NCBI RefSeq assembly: GCF_025499425.1
Contig: NZ_JAIMCB010000001.1
Coordinates: forward strand, 645,201-709,200
Source of the DNA: Acidiferrimicrobium sp. IK
GTDB lineage: Bacteria; Actinomycetota; Acidimicrobiia; Acidimicrobiales; Palsa-688
Direction of reading: 5' to 3'
Length of the DNA stretch: 64,000 nt
The position numbers and the translations under genes are program-made. The notes beneath the pieces were generated by a model, which was not told where the DNA came from, ran no database searches, and saw only the letters and a list, made by a program, of their open reading frames with translations. Shown here piece by piece: positions 7,288 through 15,963 of this stretch (the first letter of the stretch is position 1; the number at the start of each line of letters is the position of its first letter).

Positions 7288-8067
7288 ATGACCGATCCCA
7301 GGCCCTGGATCGAAGCTGTGCGCCGCTCCCACGACCGCCTAGCCGCTCTCGTGGCGGGCTTGGCCGGCGCCGACCTGGGACGTAGGTCGGCGTGCTCGGA
7401 GTGGAGCGTGGCCCAAGTGCTGTCGCATCTTGGCAGCCAGGCAGAGATCTTTTCGTTGTTCGTCGATGCTGGCGTCTCCGGCGCTGACGCTCCCTCACAC
7501 GAGGCCTTCGCTCCGATCTGGGAAGCATGGAACCACCGCTCACCCCAAGCCCAGGCAAGCGACAGCGTTTCCGCCAACGAGGCTTTCGTGGCCCGTATCG
7601 AAAGCCTCGACACGACAGCTCTCGACGGGTTCCTCCTCGACATGTTCGGACGGACCCTCGACGCAGCAGGCTTGTTGCGGATGCGCCTCTCCGAGCACGC
7701 GGTACACGCCTGGGATGTGGCGGTCGCATTCGACGACTCGTCCGAGGTGGCCGCGGACGCCGTAGGTCTTCTGGTCGACGGGCTGGGGGAGACCGCGGCC
7801 CGTTCCGGCAAGGCCGCCGGTCACCGTCTCGACGCCAGCATCCTGACGAGTATGCCCGAGCGACATTTCAGCCTCCGCGTCGGCGAGGAGGTCCGGCTGG
7901 ATCTCACCGACGGGCCATCGAGCCCGGCTGCCTCGATCGAGATGCCGGCGGAGGCCCTGCTGCGCCTCGTCTACGGGAGGGTCGACGGCCTCCACCCGCC
8001 CCAGGGAGAGGTAAAGGCCAGAGGAGTGACGCTCTCCGAGCTGGCTGCGGTATTCGGAGGTTTCTGA
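7288..8067 (+). CDS. DinB/maleylpyruvate isomerase-type mycothiol-dependent enzyme
   Basis: 259 aa. The N-terminal four-helix DinB-like fold shows CSEWSVAQVLSHLGSQAE with a metal-ligand His and, further on, RLSEHAVHAWDVAVA, matching the HxxxHxxD metal site of the mycothiol-dependent maleylpyruvate isomerase family. The C-terminal 80 residues (LRVGEEVRLDLTDG to GVTLSELAAVFGGF) resemble the small second domain these proteins often carry. Members act as mycothiol transferases or isomerases; the substrate here is unknown. It is convergent with the SDR gene downstream. Confidence 0.8.
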   Translation: MTDPRPWIEAVRRSHDRLAALVAGLAGADLGRRSACSEWSVAQVLSHLGSQAEIFSLFVDAGVSGADAPSHEAFAPIWEAWNHRSPQAQASDSVSANEAFVARIESLDTTALDGFLLDMFGRTLDAAGLLRMRLSEHAVHAWDVAVAFDDSSEVAADAVGLLVDGLGETAARSGKAAGHRLDASILTSMPERHFSLRVGEEVRLDLTDGPSSPAASIEMPAEALLRLVYGRVDGLHPPQGEVKARGVTLSELAAVFGGF

Positions 8068-8109
8068 TGGCCTCGCGGCCGAGACCTCATGGGGGCCTGA
8101 CCTTCTAGC

Positions 8110-8856
8110 TCAGTCCCACATGAGGCCGCCGTCGGCCAGCAGCTCCGCACCCGTGATGAATGAAGACTCATCCGACAGCAGGAACGCTATGGCTGCGGCT
8201 ATCTCGGACGGAGTGCCGAGACGTCCCATCGGGACCATCTCGCCCCACTGGGCCTGGATGTCGGCCGGGTACGCAGCGATACCCGGTGTCGCAATGGTCC
8301 CCGGGCAGATGGCGTTGATCCGGATGTTGCGGCGAGCGTACTGAAGCGCCGCGTTCTTGGTCAGGCCGACGACCCCGTGCTTGGCCGCGGTGTAGGCCGC
8401 CATCGACGGGGCGTTCTTGACGCCGGCGTTGGATGCCATGTTGACGATGACGCCGTGTCCCCCCTGCAGCATGGCTCGAAGCTCGGCGCGCAAGCAGAGG
8501 AAGGTGCCACGCAGGTCGATGGCCATCACCCGGTCCCAGTCGGCGATCGCCAGCTCGTGGAGGTCGCAGGGATGGTGGGCGACACCAGCGTTGTTGACCG
8601 CGAGGTCCAGTCCGCCGTAAATCTCGACGGTACGGCGGACCAGAGCCTCGACGCTCTCCTCATCGGACACATCGCAGGCGACGAAGGTGGCCTTGCCTCC
8701 GCCACGGCCGACAGTGTCCACGGTGGCTGCGCCGGCGGCCTCGTCGACGTCCGCCACGACCACGCGGGCGCCGCGACCGGCGAGGTGCAGGGCTGTCGCC
8801 TGCCCGATCCCCGAGCCTGCGCCGGTGATGATGACGCTGGAACCTTCGATGCTCAT
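8110..8856 (-). CDS. Short-chain dehydrogenase/reductase
   Basis: 248 aa with all classical SDR motifs: TGAGSGIG for cofactor binding near residue 11, DVSDEESV, NNAG near residue 90, the catalytic YTAAK and the ICPGTIATPGIAAYPADIQAQ loop. The final stretch SSFITGAELLADGG is the usual SDR ending. Asp after the second strand (VVVADVDE) predicts NAD(H) rather than NADP(H). The substrate cannot be told. It lies 81 bp downstream of the TetR gene in the same direction and could belong to that transcription unit. Confidence 0.9.
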   Translation of the reverse strand: MSIEGSSVIITGAGSGIGQATALHLAGRGARVVVADVDEAAGAATVDTVGRGGGKATFVACDVSDEESVEALVRRTVEIYGGLDLAVNNAGVAHHPCDLHELAIADWDRVMAIDLRGTFLCLRAELRAMLQGGHGVIVNMASNAGVKNAPSMAAYTAAKHGVVGLTKNAALQYARRNIRINAICPGTIATPGIAAYPADIQAQWGEMVPMGRLGTPSEIAAAIAFLLSDESSFITGAELLADGGLMWD

Positions 8857-8937
8857 AGGGGTGCTGCTCCATAATCGTCGGATAAAGAGGTCTTCGTCGG
8901 GTCGTCGTAGCTGGGGTCGCGGCGGTGCCGCCGCTCG

Positions 8938-9561
8938 TCATGCACGGGTCAGGATTCTGTCCAGGTCTGCCTGGCTGAGCGGGGGATGACCGAGCTCGCC
9001 GGGACCGGGGCGCATCCCGGCTATGAGCAGGTCGAGGTGGCGCCGCCAGGCGTCCGGGGCGTGCATGCGGGTCGTGGCCACGATGGCGCGGATAGAGAAC
9101 ATGACGAGGGTCAGGTCGGTGTTGGTCAGGTCCGGGCGGATTCGGCCGTGGTGTTGGGCTTCGGCGAGCAGATCGGCGATACGCCGCCGGGCCTTGCGGA
9201 CCATGGCGTGGTCGGTGTTCCACAGACGTGGGAGGCATCCAGGGTGTTGGGCCTGGTAGGCGCTGGACAGCTCCAGGAAGCGCTCGAGCCCGGTGCCGTC
9301 GGGCTCGGTAGCGGCCTGGGTGGCCATCTCGATGGTGATGTCGAGGATCTGGTGGACCAGAGCATCGATGAGGGCGTCCTTGGTGGGGAAGCGCCGATAC
9401 AGGGTTCCCATCCCCACCCCTGCCACCCGGGCCACTTCGGCCACGCTGGCGTCCAGGCCTTGCTCGTCGAAGACCTGGTTGGCTGCTGCCAGCAACCGGT
9501 CCCGGTTTTCGACGGCGTCTCGGCGAAGTGGGCGGCTCGGCACCGGGGCCTCGGGGGTCAT
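8938..9561 (-). CDS. TetR/AcrR-family repressor of the adjacent exporter
   Basis: 207 aa. The N-terminal HTH (about residues 16-63) reads NRDRLLAAANQVFDEQGLDASVAEVARVAGVGMGTLYRRFPTKDALI, which is typical TetR. The C-terminal ligand domain is diverse, as expected. Its ATG overlaps the stop of the MFS gene (ATGA at 9558-9561), so repressor and pump are translationally coupled. Two operator-like palindromes with the same CGGAG-N6-CTCCG core lie upstream of the operon, consistent with autorepression relieved by a pump substrate. Confidence 0.93.
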   Translation of the reverse strand: MTPEAPVPSRPLRRDAVENRDRLLAAANQVFDEQGLDASVAEVARVAGVGMGTLYRRFPTKDALIDALVHQILDITIEMATQAATEPDGTGLERFLELSSAYQAQHPGCLPRLWNTDHAMVRKARRRIADLLAEAQHHGRIRPDLTNTDLTLVMFSIRAIVATTRMHAPDAWRRHLDLLIAGMRPGPGELGHPPLSQADLDRILTRA

Positions 9562-11054
9562 TCGGACTCGTCACCGGCGAGGGTGCCGGCGGCCACCATG
9601 CCCAGCTCAGCGTGGAGCATCGTCGCAGCGTGGTCTCCTGGCCGGGTGGTGGGCCGCCGGGACCTGGGCACGAACCAGGCTGCGACTGCGGCTGCGACCG
9701 CCGCCAGGGTGAGGAAGGCGAAACCGGCGGTGTAGCCCGAATTGCTGGGCAGGCCGCCGTGGTGGGCGCTGGCAGTGACGATGCTTCCCATGACGGCAGC
9801 TCCGATCGAACCGCCGATAGTGCGGATGTTGGCGTTCATTCCGCTGGCGACTCCGGTCTGACTGGCGGGGACCCCCTCGACCACGAGAGCTGACATCGAG
9901 GCATAGGCCATCCCGAAACCGACTCCCTGGATCACCATGGCCAGGAGTATCTCCCACTCCTGCGCCCGCGCCACGGTCAGCAGCACGAAGGTGATGATGC
10001 TCACCAGCAACCCGACGACCAGCAGCATCCGGGCCCCCCAGCGCCGGCTGAGGCGGCCAGAGAGGACCCCGAAAGCGAACATGAACACGCTGGAGGGCAG
10101 GAGGATCAGCCCGGAGACGGTGATGCTCACCCCGAAGCCGTAGCCGGCGGAGGGGGGCGTCTGGAGGAATTCCGGGAGGAAGGCGAACACGGCGTACATC
10201 CCGATGCCGAGCAGCAGGGCGACCAGGTTGGTCGTCCACACCGCCGGGATCCTCATCATCCGCATATCGATCAGCGGCTGGGGCGAGCGGGACTCGACGA
10301 TCACCCAGGCGCCGGCCAGGGCGACGGCGCCTATCAGCAGGCCGATCACCTTGCCGGAGGCCCATCCCCACGTCGGCGCCTCGCTGATCCCGAGGATCAG
10401 CGCCACCAGCCAGGCCGACAGCAGTGCCGCAGCCGACCAGTTGAGCTGGCCTGGTGTCCTGATACGGGACTCCGGCACCACCAAGTGGGCGGCGAGGGCC
10501 GCGACGGCCAGTACCCCGGCGGGGATCCAGAAGAGCCAGTGGTAGTCGAGGGCGGCCACGATCGGGCCGGCCAGCACGATGCCCAGGCCGGCGCCAGCGG
10601 ATGCCAGGGCGGCGATCACCCCGACTGCCCCGGAGACCTTCTCCCCCGGGAACTCGTCGCGGATGAGGCCGAAGGAAAGCGGCAGCACGCCGCCGCCCAC
10701 ACCCTGGATCACCCGGCCCACGAGCATGACGGTGACCGAGCCGGCCACGGCTGAGAGCACGGAGCCGAGTGTCAGGGCGATCAAGGCCACCACCAGCATT
10801 CGCTCCTTGCCCAGCATGTCGCCCAGGCGTCCCATGATCGGGGTGAAGATCGAGGCGGACAGCAGATAGGCCGTAAGCACCCACGTCACGGTGTTCTGCG
10901 ACGTGTGCAGGCCGGCCTGGATCGTCGGCAGCACCGGAATCACGAGTGATTGCAGTAAGGCGTAGGCCGCTACGGCCACCGAAAGCACGCCGAAGGTCAC
11001 TTGGTAGTGGGTGCGAGGGGGTGCTGCGGGGGCAGCCGGTCCCGTGATCGTCAT
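9558..11054 (-). CDS. MFS multidrug exporter, DHA2 (14-TMS) family
   Basis: 498 aa from the ATG at 11054 (AAGGAGA ribosome binding site 9 bases upstream). A longer frame to 11096 exists but would start inside the operator palindrome. The sequence shows about 14 hydrophobic segments. It carries the DHA2 motifs WVLTAYLLSASIFTPIMGRLGDMLGKERML (motif A region) and GRVIQGVGGGVLPLSFGLIRDEFP (motif C region). It is probably a proton-driven drug or dye exporter. It is the first gene of the pump-repressor operon. Confidence 0.92.
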   Translation of the reverse strand: MTITGPAAPAAPPRTHYQVTFGVLSVAVAAYALLQSLVIPVLPTIQAGLHTSQNTVTWVLTAYLLSASIFTPIMGRLGDMLGKERMLVVALIALTLGSVLSAVAGSVTVMLVGRVIQGVGGGVLPLSFGLIRDEFPGEKVSGAVGVIAALASAGAGLGIVLAGPIVAALDYHWLFWIPAGVLAVAALAAHLVVPESRIRTPGQLNWSAAALLSAWLVALILGISEAPTWGWASGKVIGLLIGAVALAGAWVIVESRSPQPLIDMRMMRIPAVWTTNLVALLLGIGMYAVFAFLPEFLQTPPSAGYGFGVSITVSGLILLPSSVFMFAFGVLSGRLSRRWGARMLLVVGLLVSIITFVLLTVARAQEWEILLAMVIQGVGFGMAYASMSALVVEGVPASQTGVASGMNANIRTIGGSIGAAVMGSIVTASAHHGGLPSNSGYTAGFAFLTLAAVAAAVAAWFVPRSRRPTTRPGDHAATMLHAELGMVAAGTLAGDESE

Positions 11055-11064
11055 CGCCGGTTCT

Positions 11065-11098
11065 CCTTGTATCCGGAGCGAGCGCTCCGGATACAAGG
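11065..11098. promoter_or_regulatory. Operator O1: perfect 34-bp palindrome upstream of the MFS-tetR operon
   Basis: Arms of 16 bp (CCTTGTATCCGGAGCG and its exact reverse complement) flank a 2-bp centre. The core CGGAG-CGAGCG-CTCCG (11074-11089) recurs at 11111-11126. The palindrome ends at the ribosome binding site of the MFS gene, so repressor binding should block transcription, and the RNA could also fold over the ribosome binding site. Confidence 0.75.
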
Positions 11099-11110
11099 TT
11101 ACCCGACAAA

Positions 11111-11126
11111 CGGAGCAATCACTCCG
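11111..11126. promoter_or_regulatory. Operator O2: second TetR half-site pair
   Basis: CGGAG-CAATCA-CTCCG has the same arms and spacing as the core of O1 and lies 37 bp from it, close to three and a half helical turns. A TAACCT sequence on the reverse strand between the two operators could be the -10 box. Binding of the adjacent TetR protein is inferred. Confidence 0.6.
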
Positions 11127-11290
11127 GTTATTTGGGACCCTGTGCGCCTTGTGGAGGGTGGGAGAGTGGTGGATGGGCGAACGGGTCCCTATCGCGGCCT
11201 GCCGAATACCTACTACTCTTTATGAATGAACGTTCGGAGCGGACTGTCGGGGAAGAGGATGGCTGAGGCAAGTCTCGGGGGCCAGGCCAG

Positions 11291-12034
11291 ATGACGGTCA
11301 TCACGAAGGTCCTGGGTGCCGCAGCCGTCGTAACGCTCGATTGGCCGGAACGGCGCAACGCTCTCGGCCCCGACGAGGCGGCCCAGGTGGCGGACGCGCT
11401 CGAGTCGGCGGCCACCCAGCCTGGTGCTGCAGCGGTGGTACTGACCGGCAGCGGTGCCTTTTGCGCCGGCGGGGACCTGCGGGCCATCATCGAGATGACC
11501 AAGGGTGGCCCCGAGGCGATCCGGAGCGGGATCTACGGCAACTTCCAACGAATGGTCCGTGCCGTGCTCGCCTGTCCTCTGCCCACAATTGCCGCGGTCG
11601 ACGGCGCTGCTGTGGGGCTCGGGATGGATCTCGCGTTGGCGTGCGACATCCGTCTGTGCGGTCCGTCGGGTTGGATGCGCCAAGGGTGGGCGGCGTTAGG
11701 ACTGGTACCGGGAATCGGGGGAGTGGCCCTCTTCGAGCGCCTGGCGCCTGGAGCGATGTGGGGGGTCCTCGCGGACAACACCAAGCTCGAAGGCGCGACC
11801 CTCGAGCGCCTCGGGCTGGCACGGGCTTGCACAACGCCTGCCGTGGACGTCGCCGTCGCGCAGGCCGCTTCCCTGGCGGCCATCGGTGACAGCGCGCTGC
11901 GGGCCTATGTGGACCTCAGCCGGCCCCCCGGCGACGTGCTCGACAGGCACCTGTCCCAGGCGCTTGATCACCAGGTCGAGTTGCTCTCCAGCCCCAACTT
12001 CGCCCGACGGGCCCAGCAGCTCCTCGCTCGCTGA
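11291..12034 (+). CDS. Enoyl-CoA hydratase/isomerase (crotonase) family protein
   Basis: 247 aa. The oxyanion-hole segments are clear: FCAGGDLRAI (first) and DGAAVGLGMDLALACDIRL (second). The region that normally reads FGxPExxLGxxPGxGG is GWAALGLVPGIGG here. The first catalytic Glu of true hydratases (Glu144 in the rat enzyme) appears to be replaced by Trp. The Glu164 equivalent is also not obvious. The protein may therefore be an isomerase, hydrolase or other crotonase rather than a hydratase. Start ATG 11291 has only a weak ribosome binding site. It is divergent from the MFS operon. Confidence 0.82.
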   Translation: MTVITKVLGAAAVVTLDWPERRNALGPDEAAQVADALESAATQPGAAAVVLTGSGAFCAGGDLRAIIEMTKGGPEAIRSGIYGNFQRMVRAVLACPLPTIAAVDGAAVGLGMDLALACDIRLCGPSGWMRQGWAALGLVPGIGGVALFERLAPGAMWGVLADNTKLEGATLERLGLARACTTPAVDVAVAQAASLAAIGDSALRAYVDLSRPPGDVLDRHLSQALDHQVELLSSPNFARRAQQLLAR

Positions 12035-12311
12035 GGTGGTGACAGACTCTGGGCTTTCAACTTGGCCGGCGGCCTTTTCGACTCATCCCGGCGTGATACC
12101 TCGACCAGGCCGCAAGGGCTCGTGCTGGCCGCCCTGAGCGCCCTCTGACCGTCTCCCTTGAGCACCCGCAATCCGCCTGCTATTTTCACTGGGCGTGCAG
12201 CGGCCTTGGCGCTGGCTCGACGGGTCCGGTCCGGGACATGGACGGCTGGCATCGGCCCGGGGGCGCGGCGCCGAGGATCGGCGAGAACCGAGCGAGTGAG
12301 TGGGGGATCAG

Positions 12312-13784
12312 ATGACTGATGTTTGGAAGAGCCACCTGTACATCGACGGCAAGTGGGTCGACGCCAGCAGCGGAGAGACGATCGCGGTGGTCAACCCGGC
12401 GACGGAGGCGACGATCGCCGAGGTGCCACAGGCCTCCGTGGCCGATGTGCAGCGGGCCATCGACGCCGCCCGGCGCGCCTTCGACGACGGCCCGTGGCCC
12501 CGGATGGAGCCCCGCGAGCGGGCTGCGGTGCTGCGCCGGATGGGCGAGATCATGCGCCGGCGCTCGGCGGAGCTGATCGCGCTCAACGTGGCGGAGGCCG
12601 GGTCGACGCAGATGCTGGCGGCGTTCTTGCAGGTGGGGCTCCCGATCGACCACCTCCTCGACATGGCCGACCGGGTGCTGCCGGCCTTCGCCTTCGAGGA
12701 AGGGGTGCTTCCTTCTATCGGTCAGGGGATCGGCCAGGGCGTGGTCGTGCGCGAGCCGCTCGGCGTCGCCGCGCTCATCACCGCCTACAACTTCCCGTTG
12801 TTCCTGAACCTCTTCAAGCTCGGCCCGGCGCTGGCGTCTGGCTGCACGGTCGTGTTGAAGCCGTCTCCCTACACGCCGCTCGAGGCGCTGGTGTTGGGCG
12901 ACGTGGCCGAGGAGGCCGGCCTGCCCCCCGGGGTCTTGAACGTGGTCACCGGCGACATCGCGGCCGGCACCGAGCTGACGACCAACCCGAAGGTGGACGC
13001 AGTGTCGTTCACCGGCTCCGACGCCGTCGGGCGTCAGATCTACGGCCAGGCCGCGCCGACGATGAAGAAGGTCATCCTCGAGCTCGGCGGCAAGTCCGCG
13101 AACATCCTCTGCGACGACACCGACTTGGACAAAGCGGTCGTCGATGTCATCGGCGGCTTCACCACCCACTCCGGGCAGGGGTGCTCGCTTCTCACCCGGA
13201 CCCTGGTGCACGAGTCGATCCACGACGAGCTCGTCGCGCGGGTCAAGGCGGCCCTCGACTACATGAAGGTCGGCGACCCGGCCGACGAGTCGGTGACGAT
13301 GGGCCCGCTGATCCGCGAGGCGCAACGCCAGAAGGTCGAAGGTCTGATCAGGGCCGGGCTGGATGAAGGCGCGCAGCTGGCCTACGGAGGCGGGCGGCCG
13401 GCGGGGCTCGACAAGGGGTTCTTCGTCGAGCCGACGCTGTTCGTAGGGGTCGACAACACGATGACCATCGCCCGCAAGGAGTTCTTCGGGCCGGTGGGTG
13501 TCGTCATCCCCTTCCGCACCGACGACGAGGCCGTGGCGCTGGCCAACGACAGCGACTTTGGCCTCGGCGGCGGCGTGTGGTCCGGAGACCCGATCCGGGC
13601 ATATCAGATCGCCCGGCGGATCCGCACCGGCATGGTGACGGTCAACGGAGGCGGCGGCGGCCTGAACCCCAACACCCCCTTCGGCGGCTACAAGCAAAGC
13701 GGGCTCGGCCGGGAATGGGGCGCCGCCGGGCTCGACGAATTCCTGCAGCGCAAGAGCATCGTGTGGAGCGCCGGCCGGCCCTGA
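12312..13784 (+). CDS. NAD(P)-dependent aldehyde dehydrogenase
   Basis: 490 aa, full length for the ALDH superfamily. Visible elements are the cofactor-binding TAYNFPLFLNLFKLGPALASGCTVVLKPS, the FTGSDAVGRQI turn, the general base Glu257 in LELGGKSANI, and the nucleophile Cys291 in SGQGCSLLTR. The late KEFFGPVGVVIPF motif is also present. ATG 12312 is preferred over an in-frame GTG at 12300 because GGGGGA sits at the right distance. The substrate is unknown. The next gene (DUF7064/7065-like) is 69 bp downstream, and such proteins often accompany lipid or steroid degradation genes, which may hint at the pathway. Confidence 0.93.
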   Translation: MTDVWKSHLYIDGKWVDASSGETIAVVNPATEATIAEVPQASVADVQRAIDAARRAFDDGPWPRMEPRERAAVLRRMGEIMRRRSAELIALNVAEAGSTQMLAAFLQVGLPIDHLLDMADRVLPAFAFEEGVLPSIGQGIGQGVVVREPLGVAALITAYNFPLFLNLFKLGPALASGCTVVLKPSPYTPLEALVLGDVAEEAGLPPGVLNVVTGDIAAGTELTTNPKVDAVSFTGSDAVGRQIYGQAAPTMKKVILELGGKSANILCDDTDLDKAVVDVIGGFTTHSGQGCSLLTRTLVHESIHDELVARVKAALDYMKVGDPADESVTMGPLIREAQRQKVEGLIRAGLDEGAQLAYGGGRPAGLDKGFFVEPTLFVGVDNTMTIARKEFFGPVGVVIPFRTDDEAVALANDSDFGLGGGVWSGDPIRAYQIARRIRTGMVTVNGGGGGLNPNTPFGGYKQSGLGREWGAAGLDEFLQRKSIVWSAGRP

Positions 13785-13853
13785 CGGGCCGACCGTCGCG
13801 CCCCTGTCTCAACCACGCCCACCATGACACGCCAACCATGAACGGAGCCGGTC

Positions 13854-14840
13854 CTGCCAGTTGAACTGCCTTTCGAGTCGAACCTCCTCTTCGGTCCCGA
13901 GGACGACCGCCGCCATCAACCGGGTCCGACCGGAGACTGGACCGAGACCACCTGGTGGTCCTTCAACGTTCCTGAGCGGTCCCTGGCGGGATGGCTCTAC
14001 GTGCAGGCCCGGCCGAACCTCGGGACCAGCGCCGGCGGGGCGTTCGTCTACGACACCTCGGCGTTCGAATCCTGGTCGCTTCCCTACTTCGGGTGGTCGT
14101 ACTACGACCGGCTGCCCGAGACGTGGGACTTCGACGACGTCACGTTCCGCAACGGCGTTCGGGTCAAGATGCTCGAGGCGGGTATGCGATACCAGCTCGG
14201 CTACCAGTTCCGGGACCAGAAGGACTTCACCGCCGATCTGCTGTTCGAGGGCCTGACCCCGCCGGTGCCGCACCTCCAAGGCGCCCCGCCCTTCACCGGG
14301 TCGTCGCACTACGACCAGCACGGTCGGGTCACCGGCACGCTGAGCCTGCGCGGTGAGGCGATCGAGGTCGACTGCGTCTCGGTGCGCGACCGGTCGTGGG
14401 GGCGAAGGCCGGAGTTGCTCGGCCGGATCGGGCGCCTCAGCTACGCGTTCGGCGCCAACGACGCCGGCGAGGCGTTCCTGGCCTTCTGCGCCCCGCCCGC
14501 GGACAACCACCTCCTCGAGGTGGAAACGCTGACCTCCGGCTACCTCCTGCGTGACGGGTCGCTGCGCCGGCTCGCGTCGGTGCAACGCAACAACGTTCGC
14601 GACCGGGTCACCGGCGGCGTGGAGCGCATCGAGCTGGTCGGCGAGGACACCGACGGTCGTCGTTTCCGGGCGGTCGGGCAGCGGCGCAGCGCCATGGCGT
14701 TGCCCACCGGGGCCCACGTGACGATCAACACGTTCCTCGAGTGGGAGATGACCGGCGGGACCGGGTGGGGCGAGGACCAAGACGTGTGGCCCTTCGCGAG
14801 CTTCGCCGACCGTCTCCACGGCAAACCCGCCACTAGCTGA
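13854..14840 (+). CDS. Conserved DUF7064/DUF7065-like protein, probable CTG start
   Basis: The frame encodes about 328 aa. It opens with ELPFESNLLFGPEDDRRH, then TETTWWSFNVPERSLAGWLYV, then repeated aromatic beta-strand segments (FESWSLPYFGWSYYDRLPETW; CVSVRDRSWGRRPE). Its ending, HVTINTFLEWEM, is characteristic of this actinobacterial family. Function is not established; homologues sit near steroid, lipid or xenobiotic catabolic genes. Family-like sequence starts right after an in-frame stop at 13839, yet the first ATG/GTG/TTG is GTG 14001, inside the conserved region. CTG 13854, 6 bases after GGAG (13844-13847), is the only start that keeps the N-terminus. A sequencing frameshift is the alternative. 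Confidence 0.7.
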   Translation: MPVELPFESNLLFGPEDDRRHQPGPTGDWTETTWWSFNVPERSLAGWLYVQARPNLGTSAGGAFVYDTSAFESWSLPYFGWSYYDRLPETWDFDDVTFRNGVRVKMLEAGMRYQLGYQFRDQKDFTADLLFEGLTPPVPHLQGAPPFTGSSHYDQHGRVTGTLSLRGEAIEVDCVSVRDRSWGRRPELLGRIGRLSYAFGANDAGEAFLAFCAPPADNHLLEVETLTSGYLLRDGSLRRLASVQRNNVRDRVTGGVERIELVGEDTDGRRFRAVGQRRSAMALPTGAHVTINTFLEWEMTGGTGWGEDQDVWPFASFADRLHGKPATS

Positions 14841-14849
14841 CCCTCCGAC

Positions 14850-14873
14850 CCTCAGGGCGTCGGGGCCCTGGGG
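14850..14873 (+). terminator. Candidate terminator after the DUF7064/7065-like gene
   Basis: CCTCAGGGC (14850-14858) pairs with GCCCTGGGG (14865-14873) with one G-U pair and a 6-base loop, starting 9 bp after the stop codon. No U-tract. Confidence 0.5.
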
Positions 14874-15273
14874 GTATCTGGTTCCGGGTGGGGAGCACCA
14901 CCCCGGCGGCGAGCGAGGGGGAGTCGCTCGAGCCGTCGAGGTGGTGCGATCTTCTGCGCCCGCTCAGGTCCCGGCGCAGTCACACCACGGCGCGCTCACA
15001 GCCCGGGGCGGTGACGGCCCGCTCGACGACGCCCAGGCCGGCCGTCTGCCTCACCAAGCCCCGTCGACCCGCCCCCGGCATCGCGCATCCCTCGGCCCCC
15101 GGGAGGTTGGCGCCGGCGGCTGGGGTTCACGCCCTGACTTTAATAGATGACGAATTAGTCGAGGCGGGTGTCGGTGGCCGTAGCGAAGCCCTAGCCCCGA
15201 TCGGGCTCTTGGTCTCTGGCGTCGCCGGCGCCGGGAGCCCGCCGGCCGGGCCGCAGAGGAGACCGCCGAGCGG
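14874..15273. other. 400-bp gap without a supported gene
   Basis: A frame is open on the plus strand here and runs on through the reverse-strand membrane protein gene. Its translation is Pro/Arg/Ser-rich with no family resemblance and no ribosome binding site, so it is not called. One AT-rich patch (about 15139-15160, TTTAATAGATGACGAATTAG) stands out from the surroundings but no promoter pair can be supported. Confidence 0.5.
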
Positions 15274-15894
15274 TTACGCCCAAAACGCCAGGCGGGCCGC
15301 GAAGAAAAACGGCACCCCGGCGACGATCAGCACCGCCACCCGCAGCCACGCCGGCGTCGCCGGCGAGTGGTACAGGGCCTGGTGGATGGCGGCCACCGGG
15401 GCGTTGGGCAGCGTGGTGTGGGCGGCCAGCACCCGCGGCAGGGTCTGGCCGCAAAGCAGCCCGGCCAGCGCGGCGAGCGGAGCGACCACCAGCGGGCCGG
15501 TGGCCGCCACCGCGATCCCGGCCACCGCCAGGGCCATCACCAGGGTCCCCGACGCCACGCCGTGCCCCTGGTAGACGTACGCGGCGGCGCCGAGCGCCAC
15601 CAGCAGCACGGCGATCACCGCCCGCAGGCGGAGGGTGGAGCGCGCCGCCACGATCAAGACCAGCGCGGTGATCCCGGGGAGCGCGACGGCCACCAGGGCG
15701 GTGACGACGACCACCGCGCTGTGCGGGGCGCCGTGCTTGGCCGCCGAGGTGAGCAACTTGTTGCCGGCGGAGCCGACCAGACGCTGCGCGGTGTCGGCCA
15801 GGCTTCGGGCCGCGCCCGCCAGGTAGGGGGCCCGGCCGAGCGACAGGGCCAGCCCGGCGGCGACGCCGACGACCATCCAAACCCGGCCCTTCAC
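15274..15894 (-). CDS. Small multi-pass membrane protein of unknown function
   Basis: 206 aa from GTG 15894. At least four hydrophobic segments are visible: VWMVVGVAAGLALSLG near the start, AVVVVTALVAVALPGITALVLIVAA, AVIAVLLVALGAAAYVY with LVMALAVAGIAVAATGPLVVAP, and the last LRVAVLIVAGVPFFFAARLAFW. No family is recognised. The frame extends to ATG 15984, but that region is basic and lacks membrane character; ATG 15876 is another possible start. It is divergent from the acetyltransferase gene. Confidence 0.6.
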   Translation of the reverse strand: MKGRVWMVVGVAAGLALSLGRAPYLAGAARSLADTAQRLVGSAGNKLLTSAAKHGAPHSAVVVVTALVAVALPGITALVLIVAARSTLRLRAVIAVLLVALGAAAYVYQGHGVASGTLVMALAVAGIAVAATGPLVVAPLAALAGLLCGQTLPRVLAAHTTLPNAPVAAIHQALYHSPATPAWLRVAVLIVAGVPFFFAARLAFWA

Positions 15895-15963
15895 CGCCCG
15901 GGTCCGCTCGTGGTGTCGTGAAGAGGGGGCAAAGGCACGGAGCGAGGGTAGAGCCAGGCTGCG

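Noticed and set aside
8085..8125. Terminator between the DinB-type gene and the SDR gene
   Set aside because: CCTCATG and CATGAGG can pair, but the 27-base loop and short stem make it weak.
11259..11293. Possible earlier ATG for the crotonase gene
   Set aside because: That frame meets TGA at the position of the true ATG and would make only an 11-codon peptide.
14888..15574. Plus-strand open frame of 228 codons
   Set aside because: Low-complexity Pro/Arg/Ser translation, no ribosome binding site, and overlap with a reverse-strand membrane protein whose hydrophobic pattern is coherent.
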